From: Candidatus Epulonipiscium sp.
Lineage (GTDB): Bacteria; Bacillota; Clostridia; Lachnospirales; JAAYNZ01
Direction of reading: 5' to 3'
NCBI GenBank assembly: GCA_012520595.1
Contig: JAAYNZ010000061.1
Coordinates: forward strand, 1-37,793
DNA length: 37,793 bases
Below are positions 7,826-15,775 of this stretch, piece after piece; within the stretch, counting starts at the first letter, position 1, and each line of letters starts with the position of its first letter. The translations under genes and the position numbers were made by a program. The notes beneath the pieces are model-generated. The model saw only the letters and a program-made list of their open reading frames with translations. It had not been told where the DNA came from and did not search any database.

Positions 7826-8578
7826 TTATGAAACTGCTGCCTGCTTTTTAGAAATTACTTGTGATGCTGAATCATTATCTAAGAATAATGTCATATTTTT
7901 ATGGGTTTTTAAAATAGTGGCTGGCACAAGATTGGAAATAGGACTTTCAAAAGTATCCTTTATGGCCTTTGCTTTTACTTCAAAAGGAACACAAGAAACA
8001 ATGTGTTTGCATTGCATAATTTGGTGAACTGTCATTGTAATGGCTTGCTTAGGAACATCGTCTATGGTTTTGAACCAACCTTCCCTAACCTGTTGGTTTT
8101 TACAAGTATCATTGAGATTTACCACAATATAAGCCTCTTGGGTTTTAAAATCTGCTGGTGGATCATTAAAAGCAATATGTGCATTTTCCCCAATTCCAAT
8201 TAATCCTAGGTCAATGGGCTCCTTTCGAACAGCTTCTGTTAATTCAGCAATGATTTCTTCTATATTGCCTTCTCCATTCACCAAATAAGCCTTTTTTAAA
8301 TTTACTTGGCTTATAAAACGTTCTTTTAAATATTTTCGAAAACTAGCAGGATGGCTTTCAGGAAGTCCAATGTATTCATCTAAGTGAAACATCTCTACCT
8401 TGCTCCAGTCAATATCTGATTCCACTAAAGCCTTAATGGTATCAAATTGAGAAGCTCCTGTTGAAAGGATAATCCTTGCTTTTCCCTTCTCCTCAATAGC
8501 TTCTTTTATAATAGTAGAACAATATTTTGCAGCCTCTCTGCCTAATTTTGCAGAATTTTCTAAAATATGAATCTTCAT
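7826..8578 (-). CDS. nagB: Glucosamine-6-phosphate deaminase/isomerase family protein (NagB-like)
   Basis: This 250-residue protein belongs to the NagB/6-phosphogluconolactonase family. NagB converts glucosamine 6-phosphate to fructose 6-phosphate and ammonia in the cytoplasm. Visible signatures are LSTGASQ (residues 39-45, phosphate loop), FHLDEYIGL with D67, and GIGENAHIAFNDPP (128-141) with the ring-opening His at 134. Compared with E. coli NagB (D141-G-H143...E148), the Asp before the His is Asn132 and the Glu is Asp139. It is therefore a variant subfamily and the exact reaction is less certain. The ATG at 8576-8578 is chosen because GGAGG lies 7 bases upstream; an upstream in-frame ATG at 8644 lacks a site. 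Divergent from an AraC regulator that probably controls it. No nagA is in the window. Confidence 0.82.
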   Translation of the reverse strand: MKIHILENSAKLGREAAKYCSTIIKEAIEEKGKARIILSTGASQFDTIKALVESDIDWSKVEMFHLDEYIGLPESHPASFRKYLKERFISQVNLKKAYLVNGEGNIEEIIAELTEAVRKEPIDLGLIGIGENAHIAFNDPPADFKTQEAYIVVNLNDTCKNQQVREGWFKTIDDVPKQAITMTVHQIMQCKHIVSCVPFEVKAKAIKDTFESPISNLVPATILKTHKNMTLFLDNDSASQVISKKQAAVS

Positions 8579-8612
8579 TTCTACGCCTCCATTATCATTA
8601 ATAATCAGCAAC

Positions 8613-8640
8613 ATTGTATCATGCAAAATAAATTTGATAA
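8613..8640 (-). promoter_or_regulatory. Promoter of the NagB-like gene
   Basis: On the minus strand TTATCA (8635-8640), a 16-base spacer and TACAAT (8613-8618) form the likely promoter. The -10 has an upstream TG (TGATACAAT, extended -10). The leader is short, about 30 bases. Confidence 0.5.
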
Positions 8641-8656
8641 ACAATGTAACCCTTTG

Positions 8657-8685
8657 TTTACTTTATTGTAAAGATATTATATACT
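8657..8685 (+). promoter_or_regulatory. Promoter of the AraC gene with an inverted repeat
   Basis: TTTACT (8657-8662), a 17-base spacer and TATACT (8680-8685) form a promoter. An inverted repeat TTTAC/GTAAA (8657-8672) covers the -35 region. It lies between the two divergent genes and may bind the AraC product. Confidence 0.45.
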
Positions 8686-8730
8686 TGTACTTATATCACT
8701 CTATATTGCTTAAGAAAGAAGGGACTTTCT

Positions 8731-9612
8731 ATGCACGATCCATATACTCGTAAAACCTTTAATGAATATATCATCGTTGATCAATCCGATCAATTTTCAG
8801 GTGCCAGTAAAAGATGGGATCATTATCATGACTTTTATGAACTTTATTTCTATCTTGGCAAAGAAATGAGTTACTTCATCGACACCAAAACCTATGCCAT
8901 TTATAAAAATGATATTGTTTTAATCGAACCCTTTCTTCTCCATAAAACCGTTTACCATCCTACCAGTGAAAGAAATCGGATTTTAGTTCTTTTTCATCCT
9001 CAAATTCTAACCGTTATGGATGGTATTGAAAACGAAGGATTGGCTCATCAAATAAAAAATCTCTTTGCCAAAAGAAGAAAATTTTCTTTCAAAAGTGATC
9101 ACAGTAAAGAACTCTTTTATAATGCCATGCAGCAACTCTTGCAAGCATCGCTAACAACTCATTCTTCTTTCAAAAATATCCGATTGCGTTGTGCTTTGAC
9201 AGAACTTTTCATCACCTTTTTAGATCTATCCTATGATGAAGATGTAGAAGAGTCCAATCCTGCTCTTTCTCCAAAAGAAAAATTAGTCCATAACGTTATT
9301 ACCTATATCAATGAAAACTATACCTCTGATATTACCTTGGAAATGATTTGCAAAGAATTATATATTAGTAAATATTACCTTTGTCATACTTTTAAAGAAA
9401 CAACAGGGGTAACAGTTATTTCTTTCATCCACACCAAACGTCTTTCTGAAGCAGAACGCTTATTACGGTATTCTACACTTAACATTACTGAAATTTCTCA
9501 CGCTGTTGGATTTAATAGTATCAGCCATTTTATTAATCTTTTCAAAAAAGCTTATAAATGTACCCCTACTGTTTTTAGAAAAAAATTAGAAACAGAAATT
9601 ATTAACCCTTGA
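8731..9612 (+). CDS. AraC-family regulator with cupin-like sensor domain
   Basis: This 293-residue soluble regulator has an N-terminal cupin-like ligand domain (about residues 15-130), with WDHYHDFYELYFYL as the typical first cupin strand. The C-terminal AraC domain has two helix-turn-helix units (about 185-285). The signatures are ITLEMICKELYISKYYLCHTFK for the first helix pair and LNITEISHAVGFNSISHFINLFKK..Y..TP..FR for the second. The ATG at 8731 follows AAGGGA. It is divergent from the NagB-like gene, so it probably senses an amino sugar or other sugar and controls that gene. Its 3' end overlaps the 3' end of the convergent permease gene by 11 bases (9602-9612). No hairpin terminator separates the two. 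Confidence 0.9.
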   Translation: MHDPYTRKTFNEYIIVDQSDQFSGASKRWDHYHDFYELYFYLGKEMSYFIDTKTYAIYKNDIVLIEPFLLHKTVYHPTSERNRILVLFHPQILTVMDGIENEGLAHQIKNLFAKRRKFSFKSDHSKELFYNAMQQLLQASLTTHSSFKNIRLRCALTELFITFLDLSYDEDVEESNPALSPKEKLVHNVITYINENYTSDITLEMICKELYISKYYLCHTFKETTGVTVISFIHTKRLSEAERLLRYSTLNITEISHAVGFNSISHFINLFKKAYKCTPTVFRKKLETEIINP

Positions 9613-10153
9613 TTCCTGTACTAGCAATTCCTTCAACAAAATACCGCTGAGCAAAGAGGAATATAATAATAACAGGTGCCATCGTAATAACAGCTCCAGC
9701 CATTCGAATTCCCATATTCGCATCTGCTTCTGGTGAAGAATTCAATGTTAATAAACCTAACTTCGACCAAATAAAATAATTTGGAATCATGGTTACTTGG
9801 GATGGCATCATCATCGTCGCTAACATCAGTGTAAATAATATTTTTTTCCCTCGAAATTCAAACATAGCAAATCCAAATCCAACTAAAGATGCGGATAAAA
9901 CAACACCAAGAATATCTAAAGACACAATCAAAAAACTATTTAAAGTATATTGTAGGAAAGAAAGCTTTTCCCAAACAACTTTAAAGTTTTCAACAGTAAA
10001 AGGCCTTGGAATAAACTGAGGAGGTATTCTTAATATATTCTCCGGCGTTTTAAACGCATTTGAAAGCAACCATAAAAAGGGGATCAGCATAATAAAAGCA
10101 CCGATGGTTAAAAGGATATAAAATATGCTTTTTTTAAACGCTTTAGCTATCAT
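9602..10153 (-). pseudogene. CUT1 sugar ABC permease (MalG-type), central region deleted
   Basis: The protein matches the N-terminal half of a MalG-type permease (TM1 near residues 9-30, then P.F...NF..V, a second TM near 75-95, and MMMPSQVTMIPNYFIWSKLGLL). It then jumps to the family's C-terminal end (MGIRMAGAVITMAPVIIIF.FAQRYFVEGI...GIKG). At 183 residues it is about 85-90 shorter than the usual 270-280. The missing part includes the EAA loop (EAA..DGA...F..I.LP) that docks on the ATPase. The frame is kept, and the junction lies near 9740-9755 at LGLL-TLNSSPEA. The ATG at 10151-10153 has a GAGGTGG site and overlaps the upstream permease gene by 11 bases. It is probably non-functional, or an assembly artefact; I call it a degraded permease. 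Confidence 0.75.
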
Positions 10154-11021
10154 AATGCACCCACCTCTTTTCAAATTGTTTCTGCAACATGGTAATCACT
10201 AGTATAATAATAAATAAGATCCAAGCCATGGCTGATGCAGGCCCCATTTTCCCATAAAGAAAAGCTTCACGATAAACCATCAGATTGACAATACTATTTC
10301 TAACAGGAAGAGAGAATATATCAAACATGGTAAGAAATACGTCAAAGGCAGTAAAAGCGGATATCGTTGACATAATCATAACCAGAAATACCATCGGTGA
10401 TATAATAGGCACCACAATTTTTCTAAAAATTTGATGTCGATTGGCACCATCAATTTCTGCCGCTTCGATTACATCTGATGGAACATTTTGTAAGCCAGCT
10501 AAAAACATAACCATGGATTGCCCCAATCCCTTCCACACATTCATAATCGCAAGGCTGCCAATGGCTACCCACCATTTCTCACTATCAAACCAATAAGAAC
10601 CATTCAAACCAATGAGTCGTAAAAAATAGTTTAACAAACCATTTTCATATCGATAAATAAACTTCCATATAGTAGCACCTGCTACCCAAGGAGTTACCAC
10701 TGGAAGAAAATAAATAACACGATAGAGTCCTTTAAATCTTATTTTTTGATTTAATAGATAGGCAATAATAAGTGCAAGAATGGTTTGTATAGGAACAAAG
10801 ATTAGAGCAAAATAAAATACATTTCGAAATGCAATCCAAAAAACAGGATCCTTTAATGCATTCACCCAATTTTTTAATCCAATAAACTGAGGTGGATTAA
10901 ACATATCCCATTTGGTTAATGAGATATACGCTGAAAAACCAACAGGAAACACAAAGAAAACAAGACATCCTAGGATAAAAGGAGAAACAAAAAGTAAACC
11001 CCAAAAATTGCTTTTTCTCAT
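10143..11021 (-). CDS. Sugar ABC transporter permease (MalF/UgpA-type)
   Basis: This 292-residue inner-membrane permease of the CUT1 carbohydrate uptake family has about six membrane segments. The first is at residues 8-30 (LLFVSPFILGCLVFFVFPV). The EAA loop is intact and reads EAAEIDGA...QIFRKIVVP near residues 187-207, where the ATPase would dock. The length is normal and the start follows AAGGAGGAG. It forms an operon with the binding lipoprotein upstream (127-base gap holding a hairpin) and the truncated permease downstream (11-base overlap). No ATPase is encoded nearby; such importers commonly share an MsmX/UgpC-type ATPase encoded elsewhere. The partner permease lacks its core, so this importer may be disabled. 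Confidence 0.93.
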   Translation of the reverse strand: MRKSNFWGLLFVSPFILGCLVFFVFPVGFSAYISLTKWDMFNPPQFIGLKNWVNALKDPVFWIAFRNVFYFALIFVPIQTILALIIAYLLNQKIRFKGLYRVIYFLPVVTPWVAGATIWKFIYRYENGLLNYFLRLIGLNGSYWFDSEKWWVAIGSLAIMNVWKGLGQSMVMFLAGLQNVPSDVIEAAEIDGANRHQIFRKIVVPIISPMVFLVMIMSTISAFTAFDVFLTMFDIFSLPVRNSIVNLMVYREAFLYGKMGPASAMAWILFIIILVITMLQKQFEKRWVHYDS

Positions 11022-11091
11022 ATAAACTCCTCCTTTCCTTCATTTTAGCTATATGATAGAAAAAGTAATCATTCAAAATAAGTCGTAAGAA

Positions 11092-11139
11092 AGGAAAGCA
11101 GAAGAGCTATAGATTTTTCTACAACTCTGCCCTTCTGCT
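11092..11139 (-). terminator. Hairpin between binding-protein and permease genes
   Basis: AGCAGAAG (11097-11104) pairs with CTTCTGCT (11132-11139) around an imperfectly paired interior. A pyrimidine-rich but not pure T tract follows on the minus strand. It is a weak terminator or mRNA-stabilising hairpin of the kind that keeps binding-protein levels above permease levels in sugar ABC operons. Confidence 0.5.
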
Positions 11140-11148
11140 CCACATCCT

Positions 11149-12513
11149 TTATTTATAATGTTCATCTAATACTTTTTGAACTTCTTTTTGGATGTAATCC
11201 AATCCTTCTGCTGGATCAACTTTTGCTTCTAAAATTTCATTAAAAATCGGTTGAGCTGCTGTTCTCCACTCATTCCAGCATTTGTTTTCATCTAGAGTTA
11301 CGCCACCTTCTGCAATTCCTTCTGTATATGCTTTTTTATTCAATGGTTTGAAAGATAAGGATTCTACATACGTAAGAGCTTCTTTGTTTACCGGAATGGT
11401 AGATCCACTACTAGCAACTGTTTTTTGAACATCTGCACTTAAATAGTATTTTAAGAAAGTCCAAGCTGCTTCTTTATTTTCTGGCTTTGCTTTGGAGAAA
11501 ATAAGCCACGTATTTCCCACATTGGGAACCGTACGTCCACCATCAAAGCCTAATGGTATTTTTACAGTATCATAATCTAAATCGGGATAATTTTTATTTA
11601 AAACTGTTTCTCCTAAACTATACTGTAAAAACATCATAGCACCTAATCCATTTCCAAACATTTGTCGTGCGCCTTGCATTTCTCTCATCGCAGATAAGGT
11701 AGGGCTTACTTTATACGTGTGAATCATATTCACCCATTCTGTAATTCCTTTTAAAGACTTTTCATCATTGAAAACCGCTTGGGTTTTGGTCTCATCTAAC
11801 GCTTGGCCTCCCGCTGATTTAATCCATGGGAACCAACCATCTGTAATTCCTCCCCCTACAAGAAAGCCCCATACATCCGTCTTTCCATCCCCATCTGTAT
11901 CTCGGGTCAAAAGTTTGGCTGCTTCAATCATATCTTCATAAGTCCAGTCATCCGTAGGATAGGGTACATTAGCCTCATCAAATAGCTTTTTATTATAAGC
12001 AAGAGCAATAGGATTTCCGCCATGAGGAACACCAAAAACTTTTCCATTTACTTCTGCTGATAAAAGAGTAGACACCACATATTCGTCTATATTTAAATCT
12101 CGATCAATAAAAGGTTTTAAATCTTCTGCGGCCCCTTTAGCACCATAACCAATCACCGCTGCATTTTCTTGAAACCACACATCTGGTGCATTTCCACCTG
12201 CAATTTGTGTCATAATCTTTTTGGTAAAATCACCCCAAGGTGCCTCATCAATATCAAGGGTAATATGAGGATACGCATCTTGGAATCCTTTAATAATTTC
12301 TTCATTGGTTACATCATAACCACCTGGCAATCCAAGAGATATTGTAATGGGTTTAGGCGGTTCTGGCTCTTTTTCTTCTGTTTTTTCTGTTTGTGATACA
12401 TCCGTTTTCGTGTCGGATGTAGAAGAGGGGTTGTTATCTTTTGTTTTACATCCTGCCAATAAGGATGCAACCAGCGTAATAATAAGAACTACTGAAAATA
12501 ATTTTTTCTTCAT
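11149..12513 (-). CDS. Sugar-binding lipoprotein of an ABC importer
   Basis: This 454-residue protein has a lipoprotein signal peptide with the lipobox LLAGC (Cys22), then an acidic Thr/Glu/Pro linker to about residue 52. A MalE/UgpB-type solute-binding domain follows: ITISLGLPGGYD, then the ...F...YPHITLDID... opening, and DTDGDGKTDVWGF, a motif frequent in this family. It would sit on the outer face of the membrane and deliver a sugar or oligosaccharide to the permeases encoded downstream. The start follows a GGAGAGA site. The length is normal and no defect was seen. It is the fourth gene of the operon that begins at 17011, after two oxidoreductases and an esterase, so its ligand is probably an oxidisable or acylated sugar or glycoside (inference). 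Confidence 0.92.
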   Translation of the reverse strand: MKKKLFSVVLIITLVASLLAGCKTKDNNPSSTSDTKTDVSQTEKTEEKEPEPPKPITISLGLPGGYDVTNEEIIKGFQDAYPHITLDIDEAPWGDFTKKIMTQIAGGNAPDVWFQENAAVIGYGAKGAAEDLKPFIDRDLNIDEYVVSTLLSAEVNGKVFGVPHGGNPIALAYNKKLFDEANVPYPTDDWTYEDMIEAAKLLTRDTDGDGKTDVWGFLVGGGITDGWFPWIKSAGGQALDETKTQAVFNDEKSLKGITEWVNMIHTYKVSPTLSAMREMQGARQMFGNGLGAMMFLQYSLGETVLNKNYPDLDYDTVKIPLGFDGGRTVPNVGNTWLIFSKAKPENKEAAWTFLKYYLSADVQKTVASSGSTIPVNKEALTYVESLSFKPLNKKAYTEGIAEGGVTLDENKCWNEWRTAAQPIFNEILEAKVDPAEGLDYIQKEVQKVLDEHYK

Positions 12514-12566
12514 ACTCTTTCTCTCCTTTTCATTTCATTATTTTCTTTTTTATGAAAACCCCAGAA

Positions 12567-13793
12567 TTAAGGGCGTTTCAACAAACTTTCAATGGAAACG
12601 ACTTTTTTATCTCGTATCGAAATATTAGCTGCTGCACCAATCAATAAAGACATGGCACCATCCATAGAAGATGCTTGACATCCCATATCGTCTGCTAAAT
12701 CATTTTTAACCAACATACGAATTAACTTGTCATCTCCTCCTCCATGAGAACCTGATGCCTTAGGAATCGTATAATGAATTAATTCTCCTTTTCGATTATA
12801 ATATCGAATGGTATTGTTTTTACTTTCTGAACCATGTCCAGAATAAACTTCTCCAATTTCCAATCGCCCCTGAGTCCCATTGATGGTTGCCCTCCAACCT
12901 TCATAAGGGCTATGTGCAATTAGCGAATACGTCAATAGAGCATCATTTTTATACTTTACTTGTACAGCCATACTGTCATAAATATTAATCTTTTCATCAA
13001 AAACACATGAATCCCTTATATAACCATCTTCTTTTTCTGCTTCAAAATAGAAACGCTTATAAAAAGGATCATCACCATCTTCGATGTCCCAATAATATTC
13101 ACAGCTATCTTTATAATCGCAAGTAAGACATCTTTCTCCTCTTTCGTCCCTTGTAGGACCATAAAAGCGTCTTGTTCCAAAAGCGGAAACTTCTTCAGGG
13201 TACGAATCAAGCCACCAATTTACAATATCAAAATGATGCGTGGATTTGTGCAACAAAAGTCCCCCGCTCTTTTCCATGTACCGATGCCATCTTCTAAAAT
13301 AGTCTGCCCCATGTCTTGTATCCAAATGCCATTCAAGATCAATACTCAGAGTTTCTCCAACCAGTCCCTCTTGGATTAACTGCTTTACTCTTTGCATATA
13401 AGGCATAAAACGCATATTAAAGGTAACTTGTACTTGTTTCCCTGACTTCTTTTCCGCCTCTAAAATCGCATTACACTTTTCTGCATCAATAGTCATTGGC
13501 TTTTCTGAAATCACATCACAGCCTGCTTCTAAAGCTTTAATAATATACTCATGATGATAACAATCTACCGTTGTAACAATGACATAATCCGGTTTAACTT
13601 CTTCTAACATCTTGTCAAAATCATCATATACAGGAAAACCACCACAATCCTTGGCAAATTCTCTTGCACGAATGGAATTCACATCATAAATCCCTTCAAT
13701 GGATGCATGGTTTTTATATGCATCAGTGGCGATCCGTTTTCCAAACATGTAGTACCCTCTCATACCTGCACCTACAATAACATACCTTTTCAT
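12567..13793 (-). CDS. Gfo/Idh/MocA-family oxidoreductase (copy B)
   Basis: This 408-residue cytoplasmic dehydrogenase has an N-terminal Rossmann fold (VIVGAGMRG at residues 5-13), the family motif E-K-P (97-99) and a C-terminal substrate domain with THHFDIVNWW (185-194). Family members oxidise or reduce sugar hydroxyls with NAD(P), or use the cofactor transiently in glycoside cleavage. A three-cysteine cluster C222-x2-C225-x5-C231 is inserted after the substrate helix. The related gene at 15776 has a similar cluster. The start is the ATG at 13791-13793, which overlaps the stop of the esterase gene by four bases (ATGA) and has GGAAGGAGA upstream; longer in-frame starts would lie inside the esterase gene. 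The overlap implies translational coupling. The substrate is unknown. Confidence 0.9.
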   Translation of the reverse strand: MKRYVIVGAGMRGYYMFGKRIATDAYKNHASIEGIYDVNSIRAREFAKDCGGFPVYDDFDKMLEEVKPDYVIVTTVDCYHHEYIIKALEAGCDVISEKPMTIDAEKCNAILEAEKKSGKQVQVTFNMRFMPYMQRVKQLIQEGLVGETLSIDLEWHLDTRHGADYFRRWHRYMEKSGGLLLHKSTHHFDIVNWWLDSYPEEVSAFGTRRFYGPTRDERGERCLTCDYKDSCEYYWDIEDGDDPFYKRFYFEAEKEDGYIRDSCVFDEKINIYDSMAVQVKYKNDALLTYSLIAHSPYEGWRATINGTQGRLEIGEVYSGHGSESKNNTIRYYNRKGELIHYTIPKASGSHGGGDDKLIRMLVKNDLADDMGCQASSMDGAMSLLIGAAANISIRDKKVVSIESLLKRP

Positions 13794-15769
13794 CCTTCTG
13801 TCTCCTTCCTTCCCTCTTGCTGCAACCACTTGTGTACATCATCAACATCAAAATACTGAAGCACATTGGGCAAAACAATACTCATGGTATCCTCTATTTT
13901 ATAATAACGACTTCCAGCCCAATCTGAAAAAGCAAGAATGGATTTTACAATCGTAACGGACTTTATCCTTGGATCAAGAAATGTTGCCAGTTGACCGTAG
14001 ATCCCTTGATTTCCATAGGCATAAATACAAATATCTTTGGCATCGACTCCTTCAAAACCTTCTAAAAGATCAATCATCCTTAATACATCATAGATCCGAA
14101 GGGCACAAAGACTATCCCCTTGTCGAATCAGATCATCACCCAATTTGTAAACCATCCCAAATAAATCATTTACTTCCCGATTCCCAATCGGATAGGGGGA
14201 TAGTGCTCCTACCCCCGATGTGTTTAAAACAAAAACCACTTTTCCTTGATTACAACACTTTAAAATCCAATCAAAATGATTTTCCAATCGGGTGGTTCCC
14301 CCATCCCAAATTCCAATCACTGCAGGATTTTTGTCCTTTTCTATTTCCTTTAGCTTAAATGCAAGACAATGATTCATGACTCTTTCTTGGGATCGCCAAA
14401 GATACGACTTGATTTCTAGATTCCCATATTGAAAATCGGTTATATCTCTTACATTCATCTGACATGGTTGTCGTTGGTAAAAAACCTTTTTTCTCAGCCA
14501 ATCATAAGCCCTATTTCTTTTTCTTTCTTCTTCTTGTTTCTTTCTCTCTCTCCTTAATACATTTATGATTTTCCAATTTTCATCATAAATAAACTGAGAA
14601 CAAGGAATTTCATTACCTACTTGCCCACTCTTTGTACACCAAAGCATGCTAGGCTCAAAAGTTTGAATACCCTGATTCTTTCTTTGTTCGAAAGATGGAC
14701 CAGGATCAACCCCAAAAACCTGGCAAAAAAAGTTTGCCGCAAAGGTTGCTAAATTCATCGTATATTTATGTCTTGATGAATCTTCTATATAGTATAGATG
14801 ATTTCCCTTTCCACAAAGTTCCCAATATTTACGGGCTAATTCTACGGTTCTCCTCGCCCCCTCAATAGGAAAAAAATCATAAGTCACTGCTAGAACTGCA
14901 ACAGGCTTTGGAACTACTGCTAGTAGTATATCAACATGATCAAAACCATATTGCATCAACCCTGGCCAATTTTGTTCTGCATCCTGGGGAACTCCCGTAA
15001 TCATATTTTCTTCATAACTTGTAATAAAAGTTCCTGGTGCAAAAGCCTTGACTCGCTCCTCACATAACATCAACATGCTGGTTTGGGTTCCACCACCTGA
15101 ATTGCCTGTAACACCTATGCGATTAGTATCCACCTCTGGGCGACTGATTAAATAATCAATACTCCGTATAGCATCATGAAGAAAATATCGAGCCGATGCA
15201 TATCCGGTTGGTAAACATTGAAACCCTACATAGGTATGCTCCGTTGTCCCCTGTCTTACGACTTCCTCCCCATGCTCATAATAACTATATCGTTCTCCCT
15301 GACCAATGGGATCTTGGGCCAATACCACAAGTCCACTTTTCACAAGACATTGACAAACCTTTTGATACTCTACACTGTGTTTTGCCAAAGGATCATGTCC
15401 ACAGAGAAATAACACAGCGGGTCTAGGTTCTTTTATAGAATCAGGTACATAAAGGTTGGCTGTCACAAAATGATGAGGCCTAGATTCATATATGACCTTC
15501 TCTATTATAAAACCATCTCCCTGCACACGACCTGTGACTTGAGGGTTTAAGGGAGTTTCATTTGAAGGCAAGCCACCAATAGAAACAAGAAACTTTTCCT
15601 TAATATAGGATTGCCATTCTTGTAACTGCTGAATTGTTTTTATTTGATTACGCTTTGCCTTCCCCTTTTCTAACAGTTTTTCTCCATTTCCATAAACATA
15701 TTCTTTTAACTGGCTTTTTACATCATAAAAATGGGATGGATTATATTTTTCAAGCTCTTTTATACTCAT
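13790..15769 (-). CDS. Tandem alpha/beta-hydrolase, acetyl-xylan-esterase-like
   Basis: This 659-residue protein has no signal peptide, so it is probably cytoplasmic. The first hydrolase domain (about residues 60-360) shows the oxyanion region LFLCGHDP and the nucleophile elbow G-N-S-G-G-G with S224. A plausible acid is D298 (TYDFFP) and the His is H334 (SSRHKY). It resembles acetyl xylan esterases and the dienelactone hydrolase/prolyl oligopeptidase clan. The second half (about 390-645) has a similar beta-strand rhythm (PAVIGIWDGG, VFVLNTSGVGA, DICIYAYGNQG). It lacks a clear G-x-S-x-G: the elbow position reads Y-G-N-Q-G, so it is likely a non-catalytic repeat. It starts 6 bases after the upstream oxidoreductase gene ends and overlaps the next by four. 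Release of acyl groups from an imported sugar is inferred. Confidence 0.8.
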   Translation of the reverse strand: MSIKELEKYNPSHFYDVKSQLKEYVYGNGEKLLEKGKAKRNQIKTIQQLQEWQSYIKEKFLVSIGGLPSNETPLNPQVTGRVQGDGFIIEKVIYESRPHHFVTANLYVPDSIKEPRPAVLFLCGHDPLAKHSVEYQKVCQCLVKSGLVVLAQDPIGQGERYSYYEHGEEVVRQGTTEHTYVGFQCLPTGYASARYFLHDAIRSIDYLISRPEVDTNRIGVTGNSGGGTQTSMLMLCEERVKAFAPGTFITSYEENMITGVPQDAEQNWPGLMQYGFDHVDILLAVVPKPVAVLAVTYDFFPIEGARRTVELARKYWELCGKGNHLYYIEDSSRHKYTMNLATFAANFFCQVFGVDPGPSFEQRKNQGIQTFEPSMLWCTKSGQVGNEIPCSQFIYDENWKIINVLRRERKKQEEERKRNRAYDWLRKKVFYQRQPCQMNVRDITDFQYGNLEIKSYLWRSQERVMNHCLAFKLKEIEKDKNPAVIGIWDGGTTRLENHFDWILKCCNQGKVVFVLNTSGVGALSPYPIGNREVNDLFGMVYKLGDDLIRQGDSLCALRIYDVLRMIDLLEGFEGVDAKDICIYAYGNQGIYGQLATFLDPRIKSVTIVKSILAFSDWAGSRYYKIEDTMSIVLPNVLQYFDVDDVHKWLQQEGRKETEG

Positions 15770-15775
15770 TCTTGA

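Noticed and set aside
13969-14358. Plus-strand open frame opposite the esterase gene
   Set aside because: It has no ribosome binding site, overlaps a well-supported gene with a clear catalytic triad, and its product has no recognisable feature.
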